Assembly (NCBI RefSeq): GCF_031085165.1
Contig: NZ_JAVHTY010000001.1
Location: 434,001 to 498,000, forward strand
Length of the DNA: 64,000 bases
Source of the DNA: Pseudomonas sp. 102515
GTDB lineage: Bacteria > Pseudomonadota > Gammaproteobacteria > Pseudomonadales > Pseudomonadaceae
Direction: 5' to 3'
Below, in pieces: positions 53,528 to 62,982 of the stretch. Every line of letters starts with the position of its first letter. Position 1 is the stretch's first letter. The notes under the pieces are model-generated. The model did no database searches and was not told the DNA's origin. It saw nothing but the letters and a program-made list of their open reading frames with translations. The position numbers and the translations under genes are program-made.

Positions 53528-54742
53528 TCAGGCCGGTACCACGAGGCCCTTGGCGCGGTAGGCATCGATATCGATCCCGTACGCACCCGAGGGCTTCACC
53601 GCACGGACGCTGATCAGACGGTCAGCGGCATCGAGCGGATTGCGCGCCAGATCCAGCACTCGCTCCAGGCGCGGCTGCTTGTCCGCATCCAGCACGACCA
53701 GGACCCGCGGCTTCAATTTGCTGCCGGCGTCGAAGCCGATGATGATCCCCACCTCCCCAGTACTCAGCTCGACGATCTCACCCGGCGGATAGACACCGAT
53801 CAGCTGGATGAAGGCCAGGACGACGGTTTCGTCGAATTGCGTGCCCCGGGCTTCGAAAAGGATGCGCAAGGCCTCCAGACTGGAACGGCCCTCGCTGTAG
53901 GCCCTGTCGCTGGTGATGGCGTCGTAGGCATCCACCACGGCGATGATCTTGGCCTTGAAGGGGATGCGCTGCGCCGGCAGCTGGCGGGGGTAGCCCTTGC
54001 CATCCATGCGTTCGTGGTGGGTATGGGCGACGTCGACGGCGGCGGGCGGCACCTCGCTGTTGCCCATCAGCAACTGATAGCCGTAGGTGGTATGGGCCTG
54101 CATGATGCGAAATTCTTCGTCGGTCAGGCGGCCTGGCTTGTTGAGGATCTCGTCGGGCACCTTGATCTTGCCGACGTCGTGCAGCATGCCGCACACCCCG
54201 AGCTCTTCCAGTTCCAGGGGCAGCATGCCCAGCGCCTTGCCCAGGGCGATGGCATAGAGCGAGACGCGCAGGCAGTGCTCCGCGGTGTAATGGTCACGCT
54301 GCTTGATGCGCGCCAGCCAGAGGCTGGCCGCGGGATGCTTGAGCACGCTCTCGACGCACGCCCCCACCGCACGCCGCACCTCGCTGACGTCGAGTTCCTG
54401 GCCGAACTTGACGGCGTCGAGCAGGCGCATCGACACGGCACGGGCCTCCCGCCACACCGGTTCGGTGGCCTTGACCGCCTCCCGGTAGTCGATGGCATAG
54501 GTCTTGGTCTGCTCGCCTGCCGCCAGGTTGGCTGCCAGCGGGGTCACCGAACGGCTCTGCCGTCGGTCCACCCAGACGAACTCGCAGGTGTCCTGCAGGG
54601 CGCGGAGGTCGTGCACGCTCTGGATGGGAAAACCCTGGAACAGGAAAGGCGTGCCTGCCCAGGGCCGATCCAGTTCGCTGACATACATGCCCAGCTGCAA
54701 CTGGGAGACTGGCAGTCTGATGCTGTATTCGGGCAAAGCCAT
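53528..54742 (-). CDS. HD-GYP c-di-GMP phosphodiesterase
   Basis: A 404-residue cytoplasmic protein. The N-terminal 120 residues fit DUF3391 (IRLPVSQLQLGMYVSELDRPW). The HD-GYP domain follows with CLRVSLYAIALGKALG, HDVGKIKVPDEILNKPGRL and HHERMDGKGYP, so all metal-binding and GYP residues are present and it should break c-di-GMP down to GMP. The ATG at 54742 is preferred to one 16 codons upstream. It counters the diguanylate cyclase at 20594 in principle, but the two are not linked genetically. Confidence 0.92.
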   Translation of the reverse strand: MALPEYSIRLPVSQLQLGMYVSELDRPWAGTPFLFQGFPIQSVHDLRALQDTCEFVWVDRRQSRSVTPLAANLAAGEQTKTYAIDYREAVKATEPVWREARAVSMRLLDAVKFGQELDVSEVRRAVGACVESVLKHPAASLWLARIKQRDHYTAEHCLRVSLYAIALGKALGMLPLELEELGVCGMLHDVGKIKVPDEILNKPGRLTDEEFRIMQAHTTYGYQLLMGNSEVPPAAVDVAHTHHERMDGKGYPRQLPAQRIPFKAKIIAVVDAYDAITSDRAYSEGRSSLEALRILFEARGTQFDETVVLAFIQLIGVYPPGEIVELSTGEVGIIIGFDAGSKLKPRVLVVLDADKQPRLERVLDLARNPLDAADRLISVRAVKPSGAYGIDIDAYRAKGLVVPA

Positions 54743-54973
54743 AGTGTTTCCAGGAGCGCCTCGGTGGACGTGGCTAATTAGATATTGCACTAACCATTAA
54801 TAGCAAGAAGCCACCATTCCCAAAAGACCCAAGACCGTCCTCACCGACGAGCCGGCAGAAATCAGTCGTCAGAGGTAATTTATCTGACCTTAGCTGTGCC
54901 AGGCAGGCCCACACCGCGAATCGTCGGCCTCAGGGATAGTCGCCTGGCGGCAGTGGACGGGCCGAGTGGTTCA

Positions 54974-54997
54974 GGCGCGCAGCCCGCTTTGCGCGCC
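54974..54997. terminator. Hairpin after the second chemoreceptor gene
   Basis: An 8-bp perfect stem (GGCGCGCA with TGCGCGCC) lies a few bases beyond the chemoreceptor stop at 55005. No T-run follows on the minus strand, so it is only a possible terminator. The remaining part of the 262-bp gap up to 54742 is AT-richer, with TAATTAGATATTGCACTAAC as likely promoter sequence for the HD-GYP gene. Confidence 0.4.
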
Positions 54998-55004
54998 CTG
55001 CCCC

Positions 55005-56633
55005 TCATGCCAGCTTGAAGCGTCGCACCAGCGTCTGCAGTTCGCCGGCGAGCTCGGACAGCTGCTCGCTGGCACCCACGGTTTCGCGGTTGCCATCGCT
55101 GGTCTGTACCGAGAGATCGCGGATGCTGATGAGATTGCGGTCGACCTCGCGGGACACATGGGCCTGTTCTTCGGAGGCGGTGGCGATCTGCAGGTTTCGC
55201 TCGTCGATCAGGCGCACGGCCTGGAGGATGTCGCTCAGCGCCGCGCCGGCTTCCTGGGCCACCGCGTAGGTGGCCTGGGCCTGGGTGGTGCTGAGCTGCA
55301 TGGAATCCACGGCCTCGGCCGAGCCCTTCTGGACCGCCTGGATCATCTGCTCGATCTCGCGGGTCGAGGTCTGGGTGCGATGCGCCAGGGCGCGGACCTC
55401 GTCGGCGACCACGGCGAAACCGCGACCCTGCTCGCCCGCCCGGGCGGCCTCGATGGCCGCGTTGAGCGCCAGCAGATTGGTCTGCTCGGCGATGGAGCCG
55501 ATCACGCTGAGCACCTGGCTGATGTCCTGGGCCTGCCCGGCCAGGCCTTCGACCTGCACCGAGGTGGACTGCACCTGCTGGGTGAGGCGCTGCATGGCGT
55601 CGAGGGCCTGGCCGACCTTGGCATTGCCGCTTTCCGCTGCCGCACTGGATTCCCGCGCAGCCTGGGACGTGGAGGACGCGTTGCGGGCCACCTCCTCTAC
55701 GGCGGCGCTCATCTCGGTGACCGCGGTGGCGGCCTGGTCGATCTCGGCGTTCTGGCTCGCCAGGGCACGACTGGCCTGGTCGGTGACGGCGTGCATGGTG
55801 CGCGCGGTCTCGCTCAGGCGGCTGGAAGAATTGGATATGCCGTGCAGGGTGTCCTTGAGGTTGTCCTGCATCTGCGCCAGGGCGCGCATCAGACCGGCGG
55901 CTTCGTCCTTGCCGGTCGGATCGATCTTGCCGGTCAGCTCGCCCTGGGCGATGGCGTTGGCCACGGCCAGGGAAGCGCCGATCGGCTGGGCCAGGCTGCG
56001 GGTCAGGCGCCAGGCCAGCAGCAGGGTCACCAGCACCGCCAGCAGCATGATGCCGACCACGATGCTGACGCTATGGTCATAGATGCCCGTCGCCACTTCC
56101 CCGGCACGACGGGCGCCTTCGCTGTTGAATTCTCGCAGGCGGGTCAGTTGCTCCTGATAACCCTCGGCCCGCTGGCGCTGCTCGCCATTGGCCAGCTTGA
56201 GGGCCTCGGCGCGGTCGCTGGCCGCCAGGGTCACCACCCGATCCAGCCCGTCCAGATAGCCTTTCATCTGCAGCGCGGCCTGGTCGAGGTTGGTGCGTTC
56301 CTCGGGGGTGGAGATCAGGTGGTCACGGTAATAGGCGGTCCGGGCGTTCATCAGATCCCGATTCACCTGGATCTGCCGGGTGGCGAGGGCCAAGGCGGCG
56401 CTGTCTTCGCTGGCCAGCAACCGGATGCTTTCCAACCGGGTGTGCAGCAGCGCGATCTGGATGTCGTCGGTGGTCTGGACGCTCGCCAGCCACTCGGCCT
56501 CCATCGCCTGCTCGGTGGCGCGCAGGGCCTTGAGCTGGACCAGGGCGAAGGCGCCGAGCAGCATCACGAACAGGGTGACCGCACCGAAGCAGAGGGTGGC
56601 GCGGGGGGCGATGCGTAGCTGACGAAGGTTCAA
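55005..56633 (-). CDS. Methyl-accepting chemotaxis protein (four-helix-bundle sensor)
   Basis: A 542-residue chemoreceptor. TM1 is about residues 12-32 ([19 protein letters not shown]), TM2 about 188-210 ([20 protein letters not shown]), with a helical periplasmic domain between them. HAMP and the cytoplasmic coiled-coil follow, with the conserved tip [20 protein letters not shown]. The only start giving the usual N-terminus is a TTG at 56633, with AAGGAG seven bases upstream. The ligand is unknown. The periplasmic domain is clearly diverged from the receptor at 21977, so the two should sense different compounds. Confidence 0.93.
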   Translation of the reverse strand: MNLRQLRIAPRATLCFGAVTLFVMLLGAFALVQLKALRATEQAMEAEWLASVQTTDDIQIALLHTRLESIRLLASEDSAALALATRQIQVNRDLMNARTAYYRDHLISTPEERTNLDQAALQMKGYLDGLDRVVTLAASDRAEALKLANGEQRQRAEGYQEQLTRLREFNSEGARRAGEVATGIYDHSVSIVVGIMLLAVLVTLLLAWRLTRSLAQPIGASLAVANAIAQGELTGKIDPTGKDEAAGLMRALAQMQDNLKDTLHGISNSSSRLSETARTMHAVTDQASRALASQNAEIDQAATAVTEMSAAVEEVARNASSTSQAARESSAAAESGNAKVGQALDAMQRLTQQVQSTSVQVEGLAGQAQDISQVLSVIGSIAEQTNLLALNAAIEAARAGEQGRGFAVVADEVRALAHRTQTSTREIEQMIQAVQKGSAEAVDSMQLSTTQAQATYAVAQEAGAALSDILQAVRLIDERNLQIATASEEQAHVSREVDRNLISIRDLSVQTSDGNRETVGASEQLSELAGELQTLVRRFKLA

Positions 56634-56773
56634 GACGGGCTCCTTGGATCGGCGGAAGGCGATCCTCTAAAGCCCGTATCGACTGACCAATGTCTTTCTT
56701 TAGCGCGTCAGCGATTGGCGCGACAAGAATACTGTGGAGGTTGTCCAGCGGCTGTACGGCGCGTCGCAACGGC

Positions 56774-57400
56774 CTAGCCGCGTGACGCCTCCAGCCGCTC
56801 CACCATCTTGACCAGTTCCGCCAGGGAGCCGGCCTGCAGCTTGCGCATGAGGGCCGCGCGGCGCACCTTGACGGTGATCTCGCTGACGCCCAGCTGAGCG
56901 GCGATCTGCTTGTTGAGCAGCCCGGTCACCACCCGCGCCAGCACCGCGCGCTCACCCTCGCTGAGGGTATCGAGGCGGGTCTGCAGGTCCTGCAACTGCC
57001 GGCGCCGGGCATGGGCGTCCTGGGCCTTGCGCAGCGCCTGGTCGATGGCGTCGAGCAGGTCCTGGTCGCGGAACGGCTTGGTGAGGAACTCCAGGGCGCC
57101 CTGCTTCATCGCCCGGACCGACATGGGGATGTCGCCATGGCCAGTGATGAAGATGATCGGCAGCGCCAGGCCCCGGCGCTGCAATGCCTGCTGCAGATCC
57201 AGGCCGTTCATGCCAGGCATGCGCACGTCCAGCACCAGGCAGCCGGGCTCGTCCAGCCGGGCCCGGTCGAGGAAGTCGGCGGCCGAGACATAGCTGCGGG
57301 TGTTGAGCCCCACGGACGCCAGCAGGTCTCCCACGGCGGCGCGCACCGAGGCGTCGTCGTCCACCAGGTGGACCAGGGCGGGCTGGGTTTGCTCGGTCAT
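56774..57400 (-). CDS. FixJ/NarL-type response regulator
   Basis: A 208-residue regulator. Receiver: VHLVDDDASVRAAVGDLLAS, phospho-Asp in LVLDVRMPGMNGLDLQ, Lys in EFLTKPFRDQDLLDAI. A C-terminal LuxR-like helix-turn-helix has LSEGERAVLARVVTGLLNKQI and LGVSEITVKVRRAALMRKL. The FixJ-type receiver is typical of oxygen, dicarboxylate or alcohol systems. The start ATG at 57400 overlaps the stop of the kinase gene by 4 bp, so the pair is co-translated. Target genes are not apparent. Confidence 0.92.
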   Translation of the reverse strand: MTEQTQPALVHLVDDDASVRAAVGDLLASVGLNTRSYVSAADFLDRARLDEPGCLVLDVRMPGMNGLDLQQALQRRGLALPIIFITGHGDIPMSVRAMKQGALEFLTKPFRDQDLLDAIDQALRKAQDAHARRRQLQDLQTRLDTLSEGERAVLARVVTGLLNKQIAAQLGVSEITVKVRRAALMRKLQAGSLAELVKMVERLEASRG

Positions 57401-58455
57401 GGTTGCGGGTCCTTGGGCAGGCTGCAGTAGACCCCGGTGCCACCTTCCGGCAGCGAGGTCGCCCAGATCCGCCCGCCATGGGCTTCGACGATGGAGCGAC
57501 TCAGCGCCAGTCCCAGGCCCATGCCCTGTTCCTTGGTGGTGTAGAAGGCCTCGAACATCTGCTCGCGCGCTACCGGCGTCAAGCCACGACCGCTGTCTTC
57601 CACGCCCAGGCGGATGGCACCGGCGGTGTCCTGCCCCACCTGGATGACCACCCGCCGCTGCTCGGGCGCCACCCCTTCGAGGGCGTCCAGGGCATTGAGC
57701 AGCAGATTGAGGATCACCTGCTGCAGCTGGCTTTCGTCGGCCAGCAGCGGCGGCAGGCCTTCCTGCAGGCGTACCTCCACGGCGACCTGGCGCTGGCTCA
57801 ATTCGGCGCGGACGAAATCTAGCACCTTCTCCACGGTATCGGCGACGTTCAGCCAATCCTTGGCCACCTGCGCCTGGCGCACCAGGCTGCGCACGCGGGC
57901 GATCACCGCGCTGGCGCGATGGGCGTCATCGATGACCCGCTGCGCGGCCTGCACGGCGCGCTCCACCTGCGGTGGCTGGTTGCTCAGCCAGCGCTGGCAG
58001 GCATTGCCGCTGGCGGCGATGGCGGTAAGCGGCTGATTCACCTCATGGGCGATGGACGCGGCCAGTTCACCCAGCTGGCTCAGGCGCCCGGCCTGGACCA
58101 GCCGGGCGCGGGCCGCATCGGCGGCGCGCTTGGCGGCCTCCAGCCGCAACGACAGGGCCGCGACCGCGACGATGGCCAGGAGGCTGATGATGCAGTTGAC
58201 CAGTCCCGCCTCCTGGTCCCCGCTCCGGGTGGCGACATAGCTGCAGAGCACCAGCAGCGTGCAGCCCAGCGCGGTGATCGTGACCCCGCGCGCCGACAGA
58301 AAGCCGGCCGCCAGGAGCACCACCACCACCTGGAAGACGCCGATGGCGATCTCCCGGTCGGTGAAGGTGTCCAGCAGGGCGATGCCCAGCGCCAGGGCGC
58401 AGAGGCCCCCTAGCCGCAGCCAGTGGGTGGTGGTGGCGAAGGGTCGTCGATCCAT
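57397..58455 (-). CDS. Membrane histidine kinase, FixL/TodS-like partner of the FixJ regulator
   Basis: A 352-residue kinase with three or four membrane helices in the first 115 residues (LGGLCALALGIALLDTF, GVFQVVVVLLAAGFLSA, ALGCTLLVLCSYVAT, LVNCIISLLAIVAVAAL) and almost no periplasmic loop, suggesting it senses within the membrane. HisKA follows with ASIAHEVNQPLTAIAASGNA and HATPase with VEDSGRGLTPVAREQMFEAF. The short H-E-V-N-Q-P-L form is the HPK4 class that pairs with FixJ-type regulators. The start is the ATG at 58455. Confidence 0.9.
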   Translation of the reverse strand: MDRRPFATTTHWLRLGGLCALALGIALLDTFTDREIAIGVFQVVVVLLAAGFLSARGVTITALGCTLLVLCSYVATRSGDQEAGLVNCIISLLAIVAVAALSLRLEAAKRAADAARARLVQAGRLSQLGELAASIAHEVNQPLTAIAASGNACQRWLSNQPPQVERAVQAAQRVIDDAHRASAVIARVRSLVRQAQVAKDWLNVADTVEKVLDFVRAELSQRQVAVEVRLQEGLPPLLADESQLQQVILNLLLNALDALEGVAPEQRRVVIQVGQDTAGAIRLGVEDSGRGLTPVAREQMFEAFYTTKEQGMGLGLALSRSIVEAHGGRIWATSLPEGGTGVYCSLPKDPQP

Positions 58456-58632
58456 GGCCAGTCTCTCGTTCGTGGTCGCGTGTACGTCCCAGAGCGGCTT
58501 ACAAAACGTGGCGAGCGGCTGTCAGGCGGGTGCGCGCGGCGCGCAGGAACCGCAATGTATGGGTGATACATGAGGATTCCGGGCGCTGCACGCGCCCGTC
58601 TGGCGGACGCGCAGTCGTTTTATTCGTCGCTC

Positions 58633-59940
58633 TTAGCCCGGATTTTCCAGGCTGAACATATCGGCCGCCTGATCATAGGCGAAGAGTTCACCATAGCGCC
58701 CCCACTGGATGGCGCTGCCGAGGGTGCGGGCGGCGTCGGCTTCGTCCATGAAGTCCTCCAGCTCGTCGCGGAAACGCCGCGCCGGCGCCGTGTGGCCCTG
58801 GCGATCGTCCAGCACCCGGCGGATATGGGCCACCAGGGGCACGAAGTTGAGCAACTGGCGGGCGAACAGCTGCTTGCGCACGTCCACCCCCGCCTCGACG
58901 TAGGCACGCCCGGCCGGCAGCAGGCGCAGATCGCCACCTTCGAGGACCGCCAGGCGCAGCAGTTGCAGCACCTCGGCCAGGGGAAAGAGTTCGTCGAGCG
59001 CATAGCCCAGCCCGCCGGCCAGTTCCGGCAGGTCGGCGCGCCCATCGTAGGGTGCGGCCTGGACCGCCTCTAGCAGCCCGGCCAGGGCGTTGGTCGATAC
59101 CGTCGGCAGCCGCATGCCCAGGCCATTGCCGGGAACCCCGCCGTCGTGGGGCGCCGGGGTGGTCTCGCCGGTCATGCGCACATAGATCTCCTCCACCAGT
59201 TCGCGAAAGGCCGGATCGTGGCGATTGCGCGGCTGCGGCAGGTCGATGCGGATCTCGCTGGCGACGCGGCCGGGATTGCTGGAAAAGATCAGCACCCGAT
59301 CGCAGAGCAGCACCGCCTCGGCGATGTTGTGGGTGACCATGAGGATGGAGCGGATCGGCATGCGCCCCTCGATCCAGAGGTCGAGCAGGTCGGTGCGCAG
59401 GGTCTCGGCGGTGAGCACGTCCAGCGCCGAGAAGGGTTCGTCCATCAGCAGCACGTCCGGGTGCACCACCAGGGCACGGGCCAGGCCGACGCGCTGGCGC
59501 ATGCCGCCGGAGAGTTCCTTGGGATAGGCGCTCTCGAAGCCGTCCAGGCCGATCAGGTCGATGGCGGCCAGGGCGCGGCGGCGACGCTCGTCCAGCGGCA
59601 CGTGCAGCGCCTCCAGGCCGATCTCGACGTTCTGCAGCACGGTCAGCCAGGGAAACAGGGCGAAGCTCTGGAACACCATGCTGACGCGGGCGCGCTGGCC
59701 GTCGTCCTTGGGCGGGAAAGCGACGGTGCCGCCGCTGGGGGTGAGCAGCCCGGCGATGGATCTGAGCAGCGTCGACTTGCCCGAGCCGGAGCGACCCAGC
59801 AGGCCGACGATCTCGTTTTCGTGCAGGGTCAGGGACACTTCGTCCAGCACGACCCGGGCCGGGCCGCCGGCGTTGCCATAGAGCTGGCGGACGTTCTGGA
59901 CGTCGATCAGGGGACGGGAATTCAGCGCGGTCAGGTTCAT
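58633..59940 (-). CDS. ABC transporter ATP-binding protein with C-terminal AAA-associated domain
   Basis: A 435-residue ATPase. The first 260 residues are a nitrate/sulfonate/taurine-type ATPase: Walker A GRSGSGKST, signature LSGGMRQRVGLARAL, Walker B VLLMDEPFSALD. A 170-residue extension follows (AYDGRADLPELAGGLGYALDELFPLAEVL in part) and matches the AAA-associated domain found on some of these ATPases. The start is the ATG at 59940, 13 bp after the permease stop, so they form an operon. No periplasmic binding protein lies in this operon. Confidence 0.9.
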   Translation of the reverse strand: MNLTALNSRPLIDVQNVRQLYGNAGGPARVVLDEVSLTLHENEIVGLLGRSGSGKSTLLRSIAGLLTPSGGTVAFPPKDDGQRARVSMVFQSFALFPWLTVLQNVEIGLEALHVPLDERRRRALAAIDLIGLDGFESAYPKELSGGMRQRVGLARALVVHPDVLLMDEPFSALDVLTAETLRTDLLDLWIEGRMPIRSILMVTHNIAEAVLLCDRVLIFSSNPGRVASEIRIDLPQPRNRHDPAFRELVEEIYVRMTGETTPAPHDGGVPGNGLGMRLPTVSTNALAGLLEAVQAAPYDGRADLPELAGGLGYALDELFPLAEVLQLLRLAVLEGGDLRLLPAGRAYVEAGVDVRKQLFARQLLNFVPLVAHIRRVLDDRQGHTAPARRFRDELEDFMDEADAARTLGSAIQWGRYGELFAYDQAADMFSLENPG

Positions 59941-59953
59941 GGCGTTTCTCCTA

Positions 59954-61702
59954 TCAATCGAGCCGCAGACGCCGCTCGGCGTAGGCGTACAGGGGCCGCC
60001 AGAGCAGCCGGTTGAAGCCGAGTACGAAGATCGACATCACCACGATGCCCAGGGCGACCCGGGGGAAATCCCCGGCGGTGGTCATCTGTGCGATGTAGGC
60101 GCCCAGGCCATGGGCCTCCAGGCGTTCATTGCCCCAGCTCACCACCTCGGCGACGATGCTGGCGTTCCAGGAGCCGCCCGCGGCGGTCAGGGCGCCGGTG
60201 ACGTAGTAGGGAAAGATCGCCGGCAGGGCCAGCTGCCGCCACCACTGCCAGCGCCTGAGGCCGAACAGCCGGGCCGCTTCGCGCAGGTCGTTGGGCAGCA
60301 CGCTGGCGCCGGCGATGACGTTGAACAGGATGTACCACTGGGTGCCCAGCACCATCAGCGGCGACAGCCAGATGTCCGGATCGAGGTGGAAGCTGACGAT
60401 GCCCACCACCGCCACCGGGAACAGCACGTTGGCCGGAAAGGCGGCGAGGAACTGGGCCACCGCCTGCAGCCGCAGCGACCAGCCCGGGCGCAGGCCGATC
60501 CAGACGCCGATGGGTACCCAGATCAGGCTGGCGACGGCGATCAGCAGCAGCACCCGGGCCATGGTCAGCAGCCCCAGGCCGAGTACCGAGACCGCTTCCA
60601 CCCAGTAGACGTCGGCGGCGATGAAGCTATACAGCGCATAGTAGGGCAGCACCAGCAGCAGCGCGCCATACCAGAGCACGTCCAGCCCGCGCTGCAGCCA
60701 GGCGCGGCGTTGCGGCGCCAGGTGCCCGTGCGGCCAGGCGCGGCGGATCCGTGGGGTGGCGAGCTGGGCGCAGAAGCTGCCGAAGCCACCCAGCATGCGG
60801 CCCAGGCGCGCGCGCCGGACCAGGTCGTAGACCCAGGAGCGCGGTACCTGCTGGCTGGCGGTCTGCTCGACGCGGAAGCGGTCGGCCCACGCCACCACCG
60901 GGCGGAAGAACAGCTGGTCGTAGACCAGGATCACCAGGCCCATGGCCAGCACCGCCCAGCCGATGGCGGCGATGTCCTGCCGGGCGATGGCCAGGGCCAG
61001 CCAGGAGCCGATGCCGGGCAGGTCGATGGTGTTGTCGCCCACGGTGATGGCTTCCGAGGCCACCACGAAGAACCAACCGCCGGACATGGACATCATGGTG
61101 TTCCACACCAGGCCGGGGATGGCGAACGGCAGCTCCAGGCGGAAGAACCGCCGCCAGGGGGACAGCCCGAACTGGCGACTCACCTGCTGCAGGTCCTCGG
61201 GCACGGTGCGCAGCGACTGGTAGAAGCCGAACGCCATGTTCCAGGCCTGGCTGGTGAAGATGGCGAACATGGCCGCGCACTCGGCGCCCAGCTGGCGACC
61301 CGGGAACAGGCCCAGGAAGAAACTGACGGTGAAGGTCAGGAAGCCGAGGATGGGCACCGACTGCAGGATGTCGATGGCCGGCAGGATCAGCAGCTCCGCC
61401 TTGCGACTCTTGGCCGCCAGGGTGGCGAAGACGAAGGTGAACAGCAGCGAGGCGCCCAGGGCGATGAACATGCGCAGGGTGGTGCGCAGGGCGTACTCGG
61501 GCAGTCGCGCCAGGTCCAGGGTCATGGGATCGGCGTCGAGCACGGCCAGGGGCGCGCGCATCTCGGCGACGCCGTGCCAGATCAGCGCCAGGGCGATCAG
61601 CCCGAGTGCCAGGCAGAGGGCATCGGCCCACAGGGAGGTGGGACGTTGCCGCAGCGAGCGCGGCGCCACGGCGGGGGTGTAGAGGCCAGGAAGGGTCTTC
61701 AT
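59954..61702 (-). CDS. Fused double ABC permease (nitrate/sulfonate type)
   Basis: A 582-residue membrane protein made of two permease units in one chain. Both have an EAA-type loop: LQQVSRQFGLSPWRRFFRLELPFAIP in the first and LREAARLFGLRRWQWWRQLALPAIFP in the second (seen as segments RLFGLRRWQWWRQLALPAIF). About 12 helices in total. The start ATG at 61702 was chosen over longer frames because it gives a short N-terminus before the first helix. It is divergent from the LacI regulator. A fused permease with an AAA-associated ATPase and no binding protein is unusual but known for this group. Confidence 0.88.
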   Translation of the reverse strand: MKTLPGLYTPAVAPRSLRQRPTSLWADALCLALGLIALALIWHGVAEMRAPLAVLDADPMTLDLARLPEYALRTTLRMFIALGASLLFTFVFATLAAKSRKAELLILPAIDILQSVPILGFLTFTVSFFLGLFPGRQLGAECAAMFAIFTSQAWNMAFGFYQSLRTVPEDLQQVSRQFGLSPWRRFFRLELPFAIPGLVWNTMMSMSGGWFFVVASEAITVGDNTIDLPGIGSWLALAIARQDIAAIGWAVLAMGLVILVYDQLFFRPVVAWADRFRVEQTASQQVPRSWVYDLVRRARLGRMLGGFGSFCAQLATPRIRRAWPHGHLAPQRRAWLQRGLDVLWYGALLLVLPYYALYSFIAADVYWVEAVSVLGLGLLTMARVLLLIAVASLIWVPIGVWIGLRPGWSLRLQAVAQFLAAFPANVLFPVAVVGIVSFHLDPDIWLSPLMVLGTQWYILFNVIAGASVLPNDLREAARLFGLRRWQWWRQLALPAIFPYYVTGALTAAGGSWNASIVAEVVSWGNERLEAHGLGAYIAQMTTAGDFPRVALGIVVMSIFVLGFNRLLWRPLYAYAERRLRLD

Positions 61703-61822
61703 GGCGTACCTCTTCGAATGGGGGCCTTGGGAGAGTGGCCGGCCCTGCCGCGCAGGGTCCGGCCACCGGGCTAATCTAGGCTGGCCACCCCGTCCAAGCC
61801 ATTGAAACGATGGACGTCTGGC

Positions 61823-61836
61823 TATACCAAGGTATA
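61823..61836. promoter_or_regulatory. Palindrome in the divergent ABC/LacI gap
   Basis: TATACC-AA-GGTATA is an inverted repeat in the middle of the 278-bp gap between the ABC permease gene (61702, minus) and the LacI gene (61981, plus). It differs from the palindrome at 61955, so it may be bound by another factor or be part of a promoter. Confidence 0.35.
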
Positions 61837-61954
61837 TCCCTTCGAGGCCTGCCCTCGCCGGCTGCCATGCGCGCGAGGACGTGCCCGGCCGGAGCAGAAG
61901 CTTCATCTCGCTGTCATCGTCCCGACATCTGCCGCCGGCATCGTCTGCCGCAAA

Positions 61955-61968
61955 TGAGATCGATCTCA
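61955..61968. promoter_or_regulatory. LacI-type operator just upstream of its own gene
   Basis: TGAGATCGATCTCA is a perfect 14-bp palindrome with the central CG typical of LacI-family sites, ending 12 bp before the LacI ATG at 61981. Binding here would block both transcription and translation of its own operon. Autoregulation is inferred. Confidence 0.6.
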
Positions 61969-61980
61969 AACGAGGCCGGC

Positions 61981-62982
61981 ATGACCGATCTGAAACAGGT
62001 AGCGCAACAGGCGGGGGTCTCCCGGGCCACGGCGGCGCGGGTGTTCGCCACGCCCGAGCAGGTGCGCGAGAGCACCCGACAACGGGTATTGGACGCCGCG
62101 CGCAGGCTCAATTTCCGCCCCAACCTGCTGGGCCGCCAGCTGCGTCAGCAGAGCACCCGGCTGATCGGCGTGGTGGTGCCCAGCCTGCTCAACCCGGTGT
62201 TCGCCGAACAACTGCAGGCCATGGAGCGCACCGCGCGCAGCCAGGGCTATTCGCTGGTGATCGCCACCACCGACTACCAGCCCGAGCGCGAAGCGGCGGT
62301 GGTGGAGGAGCTACTGCGCCAGCGCGTCGCTGGCCTGGTACTGACGGTGGCCGACGCCGACCGCAGCGAGGTGCTGGCCGAGCTGAGCCAGGAGCGGACG
62401 CCTTTCATCCTGGCCTATCACGAACCCCAGCGTCCCTATGCGGCGGTGGCGGTGGACAACCGCCAGGGCATGGCCATGGCCACCGAGCACCTGCTCGACC
62501 TGGGGCACCGCCGCATCGCCCTGGTCTCGGGACCGGCCCAGCAGTCGGATCGCAGCGAGCGCCGTTTCGCCGGCTATTGCCAGGCGATGGCCGCCGCCGG
62601 CCTGCCGACGCTGCCGCGTCTGGAGCTGGCCAGCCACACCGACGCCGACTGGGCGGAGCTGGCGCCGCTGCTGGAGCGTCACGCCCCAACCGCCCTGCTC
62701 TGCACCAACGACCTGCTGGCCATCAGCGTCATCGCCGAACTCCAGCGCCACGGGGTGCCCGTGCCTGCCGACCTCTCGGTAGTGGGCTTCGATGGCATCG
62801 CCATGGGCGCCCGCCTCGAACCCAGCCTGTGCAGTGTCATGCAGCCGCTGCAGAGCCTGGGCGCCGTGCTCGTCACCGAATTGCTGGCGCTGATCGCCGG
62901 CAGCGCCATCCACCAGAGGTGTCTGCCCTGCCTCGTCCGTCCCGGCACCAGTGCCGGCCCCTTGAAGGAGCCCTACCGATGA
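61981..62982 (+). CDS. LacI family transcriptional regulator
   Basis: A 333-residue repressor. The helix-turn-helix is TDLKQVAQQAGVSRATAARVF with the hinge region NFRPNLLGRQLRQ. The effector domain has LIGVVVPSLLNPVFAEQLQAM, then LGHRRIALVSGP and APTALLCTNDLLAISVIAEL. It overlaps the following binding-protein gene by 4 bp (ATGA), so regulator and transporter are one operon. A perfect palindrome 12 bp before its ATG is the likely operator. The C-terminal half is closely matched by the orphan 150-residue protein at 8008. The start ATG at 61981 has GAGG upstream. Confidence 0.92.
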   Translation: MTDLKQVAQQAGVSRATAARVFATPEQVRESTRQRVLDAARRLNFRPNLLGRQLRQQSTRLIGVVVPSLLNPVFAEQLQAMERTARSQGYSLVIATTDYQPEREAAVVEELLRQRVAGLVLTVADADRSEVLAELSQERTPFILAYHEPQRPYAAVAVDNRQGMAMATEHLLDLGHRRIALVSGPAQQSDRSERRFAGYCQAMAAAGLPTLPRLELASHTDADWAELAPLLERHAPTALLCTNDLLAISVIAELQRHGVPVPADLSVVGFDGIAMGARLEPSLCSVMQPLQSLGAVLVTELLALIAGSAIHQRCLPCLVRPGTSAGPLKEPYR

